Shown one piece after another: positions 1 through 9,469 of a stretch of DNA of 42,607 bases (positions within the stretch are counted from its first letter, which is position 1; each line of letters begins with the position of its first letter). The translations under genes were made by a program, and so were the position numbers. The notes beneath the pieces were generated by a model. The model did not search any database, was not told where the DNA came from, and was given only the letters and a program-made list of their open reading frames with translations. This stretch comes from Rhodococcus oryzae (GTDB taxonomy: Bacteria > Actinomycetota > Actinomycetes > Mycobacteriales > Mycobacteriaceae), in contig NZ_SUMD01000019.1 in assembly GCF_005049235.1 (NCBI RefSeq), positions 1 to 42,607 on the forward strand. The letters are read 5' to 3'.

Positions 1-125
1 CGAGGAGATTGCAGTGCGCACACCGAATATCCCGGACGGTTTCGACCTCACCGATCCCGCCGTGTACGAAGCCCGGCTGCCCGCCGAGGAGTTCGCGGAC
101 CTCCGCAGGACCGCGCCGGTCTGGT

Positions 126-127
<2 letters not shown>
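1..127 (+). pseudogene. 5' fragment of a CYP125-like cytochrome P450 gene
   Basis: A ribosome binding site (GAGGAG, 2-7) precedes a GTG at 14. From there the frame reads like the N-terminus of steroid C26/C27-monooxygenase CYP125, with key stretches [26 protein letters not shown] and TAPVWW. These match, in order, the start I recall for mycobacterial CYP125 (PNLPPGFDFTDPAIY, LPVAEFAELR, AAPIWW). After the two Trp codons ending at 127 the P450 similarity stops, where the family continues with an Asn/Gly-rich segment. The next bases belong to infB in another reading frame. Only about 38 codons of a roughly 410-residue enzyme remain, so no function is possible. CYP125 starts the side-chain degradation of cholesterol and is typical of Rhodococcus and Mycobacterium. 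The fragment is either an assembly chimera at a contig end or a true rearrangement breakpoint. Confidence 0.75.
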
Positions 128-2654
<2,527 letters not shown>

Positions 2655-2669
2655 GCAGTGTGACACCTC

Positions 2670-2708
2670 GTGCGCGCCCCGTCGACCGCTGGTCGGCGGG
2701 GCGCGCAC
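2670..2708 (+). other. Very stable hairpin between infB and the DUF503 gene
   Basis: Bases 2670-2687 and 2691-2708 form an 18-pair stem (17 Watson-Crick pairs and one G-U) closed by the triloop GCT. It starts 15 nt after the infB stop and ends 23 nt before the likely TTG start of the next gene. No T-tract follows, so it is not a classical intrinsic terminator. It may cap the 3' end of the infB message, attenuate read-through or act as an RNase processing site. Its location also argues against the upstream GTG at 2660 as the start of the next gene, because that start would translate through it. Confidence 0.7.
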
Positions 2709-2731
2709 TGGGCAGACCGACGGGAGGCTCG

Positions 2732-3022
2732 TTGTATCTCGGCGCTCTTGAGCTGGACATCCTGCTGGGCGACGTGCGTTCGCTCAAGGAGAAGCGGTCT
2801 GTGGTCAAGCCCGTGATCGCTGCCCTGGCCCGATACGGGGTGTCCGTCGCCGAGACCGGCGAGCACGACCGTTACCGGCGTTCACTGCTCGGTGTCGCGG
2901 TCGCGAGTGCTGACGTCGGCCATCTCACCGAGGTGCTCGACACCTGCGAGCGTCACGTGGCGGGCCGACCCGAGTTGCAGTTGCTCGCGGTACGGCGAAG
3001 GATCTTCGGACCCGAGGATTGA
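2732..3022 (+). CDS. DUF503 (YlxP-like) protein
   Basis: A small protein of 96 residues of the DUF503/YlxP family, which sits between infB and rbfA in many bacteria and is thought to be linked to ribosome function; its biochemical role is not established here. The start motif (M)YLGALELDILLGDVRSLKEKR, followed by a conserved GVSVAETGEHDRYRR segment, is the family pattern. I chose the TTG at 2732 because GGGAGG (2722-2727) lies at good spacing and the family starts at exactly this residue. The open frame extends upstream to a GTG at 2660, but that part runs through an 18-bp hairpin and has no family match. The next gene, rbfA, follows after about 76 nt. Confidence 0.85.
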   Translation: MYLGALELDILLGDVRSLKEKRSVVKPVIAALARYGVSVAETGEHDRYRRSLLGVAVASADVGHLTEVLDTCERHVAGRPELQLLAVRRRIFGPED

Positions 3023-3098
3023 CTCGGTGTCCGCATGGAATTGAATGGCTACAACGACGGCAATGCCGTCGGATGATTTCGAGAAGGGACATCCCGTC

Positions 3099-3572
3099 AT
3101 GGCAGATCCGGCGAGAGCGCGCAAGCTGGCGAAGCGCATCGCGACGATCGTCGCGTCGGCGATCGGGGGCGAGATCAAGGATCCGCGCCTCGACTTCGTC
3201 ACCATCACCGACGCCAAGGTCACCGCGGACCTGCACGACGCGACCATCTACTACACGGTTCGTGGTGTCGACCTCGAGACCGAACCCGACTACGAGGGTG
3301 CTGCCGCCGGCCTCGCGAAGGCCACCGGATCGCTGCGCTCCAAGGTGGGCGCCGGTACCGGCGTCCGGTTCACCCCGACCCTGACCTTCGTCGCCGACAC
3401 CGTGCCCGACACGGCCCGGCACATGGAGGAGCTCCTCGCCAAGGCCCGCGCGGCCGACGACGAGGTGGCCCGTGCACGGGCGAACGCAACGCATGCGGGC
3501 GAGGCCGATCCGTACAAGGAGCCGCGCTCGGTGGACGACGAGGACGACGACCGGGTCGGCGAGGACGACTAG
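3099..3572 (+). CDS. rbfA: Ribosome-binding factor A
   Basis: RbfA binds the 30S subunit during late maturation and helps process the 5' end of 16S rRNA; it also matters in the cold. The product is 157 residues with a type II KH-like fold. It begins [18 protein letters not shown] and contains [23 protein letters not shown], the central conserved block. The C-terminal 40 residues are an acidic tail (DDEDDD), common in actinobacterial RbfA. The ATG at 3099 is chosen over an in-frame upstream codon at 3045 because GAGAAGGGA (3081-3089) precedes it and the family starts with this sequence. It lies in the order infB, DUF503, rbfA, DHH phosphoesterase, with 8 nt to the next gene, so it is probably cotranscribed. 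Confidence 0.95.
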   Translation: MADPARARKLAKRIATIVASAIGGEIKDPRLDFVTITDAKVTADLHDATIYYTVRGVDLETEPDYEGAAAGLAKATGSLRSKVGAGTGVRFTPTLTFVADTVPDTARHMEELLAKARAADDEVARARANATHAGEADPYKEPRSVDDEDDDRVGEDD

Positions 3573-3580
3573 GGCCCGGG

Positions 3581-4561
3581 ATGACCGTGACCGAGCAGAA
3601 CTCTGACGTCGACCTGGCAGGCGCGGTCGGGCTGCTGTCCGCCGCCACATCGGTGACGGTGCTGTGCCACATCCAGCCGGATGCGGACACCATCGGCAGC
3701 GGACTCGCCCTGGCGATCGTCCTCGAGCGCAAGGGCATCCCCGTTCAGGTGGCATTCGCCCGGCCGGACGAACTGCCCGAGTCGATGAGCGGCCTGCCGG
3801 GAACACACCTGCTGGCGGCGGCCTCGGACGTCAAACCCGAGGTGGACCTGTTGGTGACGGTCGACTGCGGTAGCCGCGGTCGGCTCGGTCACCTCGCCGA
3901 TCGCTTCGACGGCGCGCGCACCAGCCTGGTGATCGATCACCACCGCTCCAACACCCGGTACGCCGAGCACAACCTGGTCGACGAATCGGCCGAGTCGACG
4001 ACCGCGATCCTCGCGCGCCTCCTCGACGAGTGGGGCGTGGAGATCGATCGGGACATCGCACACTGCCTGTACGCCGGCCTGGTCACCGACACAGGTTCGT
4101 TCCGCTGGGTCCAGCCCGGTACCCACCTGCTGGCCGAGCGGCTCATCGACACCGGCATCGAATCGGCGGAGATCGCCCGCGTGCTGCTCGACACCCATCC
4201 GTTCGGCTGGCTGCCGATGCTCGCCGCGGTACTCGGCTCGGCGCAGTTGGTCCCCGACTCCGCCGAGGGGCTGGGGCTCGTGTACGCGCTGCTCCGGCAC
4301 GAGGACACCATCGGGATGCGCTCCGAGGAGATCGAGAGCGTGATCGACATCGTGCGGACCACATCGGAGGCGGAGGTCGCCGCCGTGCTCAAGGAGACCG
4401 CACCCGGTCACTGGTCGGTGTCGCTGCGGTCGAAGGCCGCCGTCGATGTCTCGGTCGTCGCCGCTCGGCTCGGCGGGGGCGGACACCGGTTCGCGTCCGG
4501 GTACACCGCGGAGGGCGACAGCGAGTACGTCGTCGCCGCGCTGCTCGGCGCCCTCTCCTGA
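3581..4561 (+). CDS. nrnA: DHH/DHHA1 phosphoesterase, NrnA/CnpB type
   Basis: A 326-residue cytosolic phosphodiesterase orthologous by position and sequence to mycobacterial Rv2837c (CnpB/NrnA). That family degrades short oligoribonucleotides and pAp and hydrolyses the second messenger c-di-AMP. The Mn-binding DHH motifs are complete: HIQPDADTIGS (about residues 28-38), VDCGS (about 97-101), IDHHRSN (about 120-126) and the following conserved Asp region. The DHHA1 substrate-binding domain ends with GGGGHRFASG near the C-terminus. The ATG at 3581 is 8 nt after the rbfA stop. The next gene starts 6 nt downstream, giving a tight operon with rbfA and the MATE transporter. No key residue is missing, so the enzyme should be active. 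Which substrate dominates in this organism cannot be read from sequence. Confidence 0.93.
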   Translation: MTVTEQNSDVDLAGAVGLLSAATSVTVLCHIQPDADTIGSGLALAIVLERKGIPVQVAFARPDELPESMSGLPGTHLLAAASDVKPEVDLLVTVDCGSRGRLGHLADRFDGARTSLVIDHHRSNTRYAEHNLVDESAESTTAILARLLDEWGVEIDRDIAHCLYAGLVTDTGSFRWVQPGTHLLAERLIDTGIESAEIARVLLDTHPFGWLPMLAAVLGSAQLVPDSAEGLGLVYALLRHEDTIGMRSEEIESVIDIVRTTSEAEVAAVLKETAPGHWSVSLRSKAAVDVSVVAARLGGGGHRFASGYTAEGDSEYVVAALLGALS

Positions 4562-4567
4562 GAGACC

Positions 4568-5935
4568 TTGGCTGAGCAGACCGCCCGGCGGAGCCGGGCC
4601 GAACCGTCCGCCTCGCGGATTCTGGGGCTCGCGCTGCCCGCACTCGGCGTGCTGGCCGCCGAACCGCTGTACCTGCTCTTCGACATCGCGGTGGTCGGCA
4701 GGCTCGGCGCGCTCGCGCTGGCCGGGCTGGCCGTCGGCGGGCTGATCCTGGCGCAGGTCAGTACCCAGCTCACCTTCCTGTCCTACGGCACCACCGCCCG
4801 CGCCGCCCGGATGCACGGCTCGGGCGACGAGGCGGGCGCGGTCCGCGAGGGCGTGCAGGCCACCTACCTGGCCGTGGGCATCGGGCTGGGGATCATCGCC
4901 GCGGTCCAGGTCCTGGCCGAGCCGGTCACCTCGCTGATCGCCGGCGGTGGTGACATCGCCGCGGAGGCGCTGTCGTGGCTGCGCATCGCGGTGTTCGGCG
5001 CGCCCCTGATCCTGGTGGCGATGGCGGGCAACGGCTGGATGCGCGGGGTCCAGAACACGGTGCGCCCGCTGCGCTTCGTGCTGGTGGGACTCGGGCTGTC
5101 GGCCGTGCTGTGCCCGGTTCTGGTGCACGGCCTCCTCGGCGCGCCGCGCTGGGAGTTGATCGGCTCCGCGGTCGCGAATGTCGTCGGGCAGGCCGTCACC
5201 GCGGTGTTCTTCGTCGTGGCGCTGCTGCGGCAGGCCCGCTCCGCGGGCTTGGGGGTTTCCCTGCGGCCGGACTCGGCGGTGATGCGGGCCCAGATCGTGC
5301 TCGGCCGGGACCTGATCCTGCGGAGCCTCGCCTTCCAGGCCTGCTTCCTGTCGGCGGCCGCCGTCGCGGCCCGGTTCGGGGCGGCCGCGGTCGCCGCCCA
5401 TCAGGTGGTGCTGCAGCTCTGGAACCTGGTGGCGCTGACCCTGGACTCGCTCGCGATCGCCGCGCAGACGTTGGTCGGTGCGGCGCTCGGTGCGGGCAGG
5501 GCGGCCCAGGCGAAGGGGCTCGCGCGCCGGCTCACCGAGTGGTCGACGGTGTTCGCGGTGGCGCTGGCCGCGGCGTTCGCGCTCGGGCACACGGTGATTC
5601 CGGAGCTGTTCACCGACGACGTAGCCGTCCTCGGCCAGATCGACGTCATCTGGTGGTTCTTCGTCGCGATCATGCCGGTCGCCGGGGTGGTCTTCGCGCT
5701 GGACGGGGTGTTGCTCGGCGCGGGCGACGCGCCGTTCCTGCGCAATGCGACGCTCGGTTGTGCGATCGTCGGATTCCTGCCGCTGATCTGGCTCTCGCTC
5801 GTGCGGGACTGGGGTCTGGCGGGAATCTGGTCGGGGCTTACGGTGTTCATGGTGCTGCGGATGCTGGCCGTCGTGTGGCGGGTGGGTTCCGGCCGATGGG
5901 CAGTGACCGGTGCCGATATTCAGGCGGGAAGGTAG
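4568..5935 (+). CDS. dinF: MATE-family efflux transporter (DinF-like)
   Basis: A 455-residue integral membrane protein with about 12 hydrophobic segments in two homologous halves, the MATE topology. Such proteins export cationic drugs or metabolites using a sodium or proton gradient. The family region PALGVLAAEPLYLLFDIAVVG in helix 1 is typical of the DinF branch. Position after nrnA and before pptH matches Rv2836c (dinF) of Mycobacterium. The start is taken as TTG at 4568, six bases after the nrnA stop, with a weak GAGAG ribosome binding site; no better in-frame start precedes the first helix. The stop TAG (5933-5935) lies five bases before the pptH start. The substrate is unknown. Confidence 0.9.
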   Translation: MAEQTARRSRAEPSASRILGLALPALGVLAAEPLYLLFDIAVVGRLGALALAGLAVGGLILAQVSTQLTFLSYGTTARAARMHGSGDEAGAVREGVQATYLAVGIGLGIIAAVQVLAEPVTSLIAGGGDIAAEALSWLRIAVFGAPLILVAMAGNGWMRGVQNTVRPLRFVLVGLGLSAVLCPVLVHGLLGAPRWELIGSAVANVVGQAVTAVFFVVALLRQARSAGLGVSLRPDSAVMRAQIVLGRDLILRSLAFQACFLSAAAVAARFGAAAVAAHQVVLQLWNLVALTLDSLAIAAQTLVGAALGAGRAAQAKGLARRLTEWSTVFAVALAAAFALGHTVIPELFTDDVAVLGQIDVIWWFFVAIMPVAGVVFALDGVLLGAGDAPFLRNATLGCAIVGFLPLIWLSLVRDWGLAGIWSGLTVFMVLRMLAVVWRVGSGRWAVTGADIQAGR

Positions 5936-5940
5936 TGCAC

Positions 5941-6867
5941 GTGACGCGCAAGCTGTGGGCGGTGAGCGACACCCATGTAGGGCATCGTGGGAATCGTCCG
6001 ATCACCGAGGAGCTCTACCCGGATTCGCCGGAGGACTGGCTGATCCTCGCTGGCGACGTCTCGGAGAAGACCGACGACATCGCGTGGGCGCTGAAACTGC
6101 TCCGCAGCCGGTTCGAGAAGGTGATCTGGGTGCCCGGCAACCACGAACTGTGGACCACGGCCAAGGATCCCGTCCAGATCCACGGTGCGGCCCGATACGA
6201 CTACCTGGTCGCGATGTGCCGCGAGCTCGACGTGATCACGCCCGAGGATCCCTATCCGGTGTGGGAGGGCGAGGGCGGCCCCGCCACCCTCGTTCCGATG
6301 TTCCTGCTCTACGACTACACGTTCCGGCCGCCGGGATCGATCTCCAAGGCGCACGCGCTGCAGATCGCGCGGGACAAGAACGTGGTCGCCACCGACGAGT
6401 TCCTGCTCTCCTGCGAGCCGTACAGCACCAGGGAGGCGTGGTGTCACGCCCGGGTGGAGTCGACCCGGGCGCGGCTGGACGCGCTGGACCCCACCATCCC
6501 GACGGTGCTGATCAATCACTTCCCGCTGGTCCGCGAGCCCACCTCGGTGCTGTTCTACCCGGAGTTCTCGCTCTGGTGCGGCACCGAGCTGACGGCCGAC
6601 TGGCACACCCGGTACAACGCCATCTGCAGCGTGTACGGCCACCTGCACATCCCGCGCACCACCTACTACGACGGCGTCCGCTTCGAGGAGGTCTCGCTCG
6701 GCTATCCGCGTGAGTGGCAGCGCCGTGGGATGCCCGAGCGGCTGCTGCGCCAGATCCTGCCGGTGCCGGAGTACCCGCCGGGCACGCTGAACAAGTGGGG
6801 CGGCCACTTCAAGGTCACCCCGGAGCAGGAAGCCGAGTTCGATGCGATGAGGGCGGGGCGCGCGTGA
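5941..6867 (+). CDS. pptH: Metallophosphoesterase, phosphopantetheinyl hydrolase PptH
   Basis: A 308-residue calcineurin-like phosphoesterase. The metal-binding motifs are SDTHVGHRGN near the start, LAGDVSEK, PGNHELW, INHFPL and VYGHLHIPRTT. The orthologous mycobacterial gene Rv2795c encodes PptH, which removes 4'-phosphopantetheine from carrier proteins and so opposes PptT; its loss gives resistance to a PptT inhibitor. Here too the gene overlaps pptT directly (GTGA, 6864-6867), which supports the same assignment. GTG at 5941 is preferred over GTG at 5935 because GGGAAGG (5926-5932) is correctly spaced for it. The substrate is inferred from family and neighbourhood rather than from a motif. 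Confidence 0.88.
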   Translation: MTRKLWAVSDTHVGHRGNRPITEELYPDSPEDWLILAGDVSEKTDDIAWALKLLRSRFEKVIWVPGNHELWTTAKDPVQIHGAARYDYLVAMCRELDVITPEDPYPVWEGEGGPATLVPMFLLYDYTFRPPGSISKAHALQIARDKNVVATDEFLLSCEPYSTREAWCHARVESTRARLDALDPTIPTVLINHFPLVREPTSVLFYPEFSLWCGTELTADWHTRYNAICSVYGHLHIPRTTYYDGVRFEEVSLGYPREWQRRGMPERLLRQILPVPEYPPGTLNKWGGHFKVTPEQEAEFDAMRAGRA

Positions 6868-7532
6868 TCGAGAAGATTCTGCCGACCGGCGTCGCGTTCG
6901 CCGAGCTGTTCGAGGATCCGCCGGGACTCGTGCCGCACCCGCAGGAGGAGTCGCTGATCTCCAGGGCGGTCGAGAAGCGCCGCCGCGAGTTCACCAGCGC
7001 GCGGCACTGCGCGCGGGTCGCGCTCGACAAGCTCGGCATGGACCCGGCGCCGATCCTCAAGGGCGAGCGGGGTGTTCCGCTGTTCCCGCGCGGGGTGGTC
7101 GGCAGCCTGACGCATTGCGACGGCTACCGCGGCGCGGTCCTTGGCTACTCGATGCAGGTGCGGTCGGTCGGCATCGACGCGGAACCGCACGGCCCGCTGC
7201 CGGACGGTGTCCTCGACGCGGTCAGCCTGCCGGAGGAGCGCACCGCGATCGCGGCCGCCGAGGCGGGCGTCGTGCACTGGGACCGGATCCTCTTCTGCGC
7301 CAAGGAGGCGACCTACAAGGCCTGGTTCCCGGTGACCGGACGCTGGCTCGGGTTCGAGGACGCGCACATCACCTTCACCCTGTCCGAGGCCGCAGAGGGC
7401 GCGGCGGCGGGCACCTTCCACTCGAAGCTGCTGGTGCCGGGGGAGGCGACGTCGGGCCCGCCGCTGACCTCCTTCGACGGCCGCTGGATGGTCGCCGACG
7501 GCCTGGTGATCACCGCGATCACCGTCCAGTAG
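6864..7532 (+). CDS. pptT: 4'-phosphopantetheinyl transferase PptT (Sfp type)
   Basis: This enzyme transfers 4'-phosphopantetheine from CoA to a serine of acyl- and peptidyl-carrier proteins, activating mycolate and polyketide synthases and NRPSs. The 222 residues show the Sfp-family signatures: FTSARHCAR (CoA binding), SLTHCDGY, GIDAEPH with the Mg-binding Asp, and the FCAKEATYKAW helix with Lys and Glu. The sequence follows M. tuberculosis PptT closely (APILKGERG, WLGFEDAHITF). GTG at 6864 overlaps the pptH stop by four bases, so translation is probably coupled and the two opposing activities are set at a fixed ratio. Its TAG stop (7530-7532) is part of the -10 box proposed for truB. Confidence 0.95.
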   Translation: MIEKILPTGVAFAELFEDPPGLVPHPQEESLISRAVEKRRREFTSARHCARVALDKLGMDPAPILKGERGVPLFPRGVVGSLTHCDGYRGAVLGYSMQVRSVGIDAEPHGPLPDGVLDAVSLPEERTAIAAAEAGVVHWDRILFCAKEATYKAWFPVTGRWLGFEDAHITFTLSEAAEGAAAGTFHSKLLVPGEATSGPPLTSFDGRWMVADGLVITAITVQ

Positions 7533-7543
7533 TCTCGAAACCC
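7530..7543 (+). promoter_or_regulatory. Leaderless promoter of truB
   Basis: TAGTCT (7530-7535) fits the actinobacterial -10 pattern TANNNT and is followed by 8 nt before the GTG of truB at 7544. The transcript would begin at or next to the start codon. No Shine-Dalgarno sequence is visible. The box overlaps the pptT stop codon. Confidence 0.55.
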
Positions 7544-8464
7544 GTGTCTTCTCACCGCAAACCGTCCTCCGGCCTCGTTGGCGCCGGGCTGCTGATCGTC
7601 GACAAGGACGCGGGGATGACCAGCCACGACGTCGTGGCGCGGTGTCGCAAGATCCTGAACACACGCAAGGTCGGGCATGCGGGCACCCTCGATCCGATGG
7701 CCACCGGCGTGCTGGTGCTCGGCGTCGAGCGGGCCACCAAGCTGCTCGGGCTGCTGGCCCTGACCACCAAGGCGTATGCGGCGACGATCCGGCTGGGCCA
7801 GTCGATGACCACCGACGACGCCGAGGGCGAGCTGATATCGGAGGCCGACGCCTCCGCCGTCACCGACGCCGAGATCGCGGCCGTGATGGCCACGCTGACC
7901 GGCGACATCTCCCAGGTCCCGGCCAGCGTCAGCGCGATCAAGGTGGACGGGCAGCGGGCCCACAAGCTGATCCGCGCGGGCGAGGAGTTCGAACTCAAGG
8001 CCCGGCCCGTCACGGTGGACCGGTTCGCGCTGACCGAGACCAGGCGCGACGGACCGTTCGTCGACCTCGACGTGGAGGTCGAGTGCTCGTCCGGAACCTA
8101 TGTCCGGGCGCTGGCCCGCGACCTGGGTGCCGCGCTCGGCGTCGGCGGACACCTGACCGTGCTGCGGCGCACCCGGGTCGGCCCGTTCACCCTGGAGCAC
8201 GCGCGCACCCTCGAGGCGCTCGCCGAGGACCCGGCGGTCAGCCTCGACATCGATCAGGCCGCCCAGACCGCGTTCGCCCACCGGCAGATCACCGCGGACG
8301 AGGCCGAGTCGATCAGCCAGGGTCGGTGGCTCGAGCCGATCGGGATCCCGGGCACCTACGCGGCCATCGACCCGGGCGGCCACACGATCGCACTGCTGCA
8401 GGAGCGCGGCAGGCGAGCCAGCTCGGTGATGGTGGTCCGCCCGGCGACGCTGCGCGAGCACTGA
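7544..8464 (+). CDS. truB: tRNA pseudouridine(55) synthase TruB
   Basis: TruB converts U55 of the T-loop of most tRNAs to pseudouridine. The 306-residue protein begins with a short variable tail, then GLLIVDKDAGMTSHDVV. The catalytic motif GTLDPMATGVL carries Asp50, and SSGTYVRALARDLG and the actinobacterial C-terminal PUA-like tail follow. GTG at 7544 is chosen because the upstream frame is the pptT gene and because a leaderless promoter sits at the right distance. The gene ends three bases from the stop of the convergent hydrolase gene at 8468. From there the conserved mycobacterial order breaks off for about 8 kb. Confidence 0.96.
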   Translation: MSSHRKPSSGLVGAGLLIVDKDAGMTSHDVVARCRKILNTRKVGHAGTLDPMATGVLVLGVERATKLLGLLALTTKAYAATIRLGQSMTTDDAEGELISEADASAVTDAEIAAVMATLTGDISQVPASVSAIKVDGQRAHKLIRAGEEFELKARPVTVDRFALTETRRDGPFVDLDVEVECSSGTYVRALARDLGAALGVGGHLTVLRRTRVGPFTLEHARTLEALAEDPAVSLDIDQAAQTAFAHRQITADEAESISQGRWLEPIGIPGTYAAIDPGGHTIALLQERGRRASSVMVVRPATLREH

Positions 8465-8467
8465 CGC

Positions 8468-9346
8468 TCAGCGGGTGAGGAGCCGCCGCAGCTCGGCCGT
8501 GATCGTCTCGGGTGACTCCTCCGCCATGAAGTGGCCGACGGCGAGCGTGCGGTGCACGAGGTCGGTTGCCCAGGCGCCCCAGAGGGCGGCCGCGTCGTAC
8601 CCGAGCCGGGCGCCCCAGTCCTGCTGGACCACCAGCGTCGGCATCGGGAGGGTTCGGCCCTGCGCGCGGTCGGCGCGGTCGTGCTCGAGGTCGATGCCCG
8701 CCGAGGCGCGGTAGTCCGCCACGATCGACGGCACGGCCTCGCGCGATGCCCGCAGGTACTCGGCGCGGACCTCCGCCGGGATGGCGTCGGGGCGGCCCGT
8801 CCAGCCGTCGAGGAACGACCCGAAGAACCCGTCGGCGGTGCTCTCGATCATCACCTCGGGCAGACCCGCCGGCTGGGCCATGAGGTACAGGTGCCACGCG
8901 ACCCGCGCGTCGGCGCCGCGCAGGATCTCCCACATGTCCAGCGTCGGCAGCACGTCGAGGGTCGCCAGGTGTGTGACCGCGCCGGGATGGTCGAGCGCCG
9001 TCCGGAACGCGACGAGGGCGCCGCGGTCGTGCCCGGCGAGCGCGAACCGCTCGAACCCGAGCTCGCGGGCGAGCGCCACGACGTCGGAACCCATCGTGCG
9101 CTTGGCGTAGGTGCTCTCATCCGTTGCGATCGGCTTGTCGCTCGCGCCGTAGCCGCGCAGGTCGGGGCAGATGACCGTGTGGTCGTGCGCCAGGTCGGCG
9201 GCGACGTGCCGCCACATGAGGTGCGTCTGCGGGAAGCCGTGCAGCAGGACAATCGCGTCGCCCTGTCCGCCGACCGCCGTGTGGAGCGCGACGCCGTCGG
9301 CCGCGCGCACGTGTCGGGTCTCGAAGCCGGGAATGGTGGGGGTCAT
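8468..9346 (-). CDS. Alpha/beta hydrolase, haloacetate dehalogenase/epoxide hydrolase-like
   Basis: A 292-residue soluble alpha/beta hydrolase. LLHGFPQTHLMWRH holds the HG oxyanion motif, and GHDRGALVAFR places an Asp as nucleophile, as in fluoroacetate dehalogenases and epoxide hydrolases rather than Ser esterases. PDLRGYGASDKP and the late GHFMAEESPE with the catalytic His complete the fold. The ATG complementary to 9344-9346 has AAGGA just upstream; a longer in-frame start at 9412 adds residues without family match. It is divergent from the BTAD regulator with only about 120 bp between start codons, a layout typical of a regulator and its target. The substrate is not predictable from the sequence. 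Confidence 0.85.
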   Translation of the reverse strand: MTPTIPGFETRHVRAADGVALHTAVGGQGDAIVLLHGFPQTHLMWRHVAADLAHDHTVICPDLRGYGASDKPIATDESTYAKRTMGSDVVALARELGFERFALAGHDRGALVAFRTALDHPGAVTHLATLDVLPTLDMWEILRGADARVAWHLYLMAQPAGLPEVMIESTADGFFGSFLDGWTGRPDAIPAEVRAEYLRASREAVPSIVADYRASAGIDLEHDRADRAQGRTLPMPTLVVQQDWGARLGYDAAALWGAWATDLVHRTLAVGHFMAEESPETITAELRRLLTR

Positions 9347-9457
9347 CGGATTCCTTCGTGGGAGGGGATCTTGTGGGGGACGCCCACGAGCCTCCGGCAC
9401 GCCGATCAGCACCGGATCAGTGCCGATCCGGCAGGCATGTCCGCCCGGTCCCGCGTT

Positions 9458-9469
9458 TACGCTGGCGAG
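9458..9469 (+). promoter_or_regulatory. Leaderless promoter of the BTAD regulator
   Basis: TACGCT (9458-9463) followed by six bases and a GTG at 9470 matches the leaderless pattern seen elsewhere in this window. It supports GTG 9470 over the ATG at 9437 as the start. The region between this point and 9346 also has to hold the hydrolase promoter. Confidence 0.45.

Noticed and set aside
2660-2731. GTG 2660 as the start of the DUF503 gene
   Set aside because: It would translate through an 18-bp hairpin and add 24 residues without family match; TTG 2732 has a good ribosome binding site.
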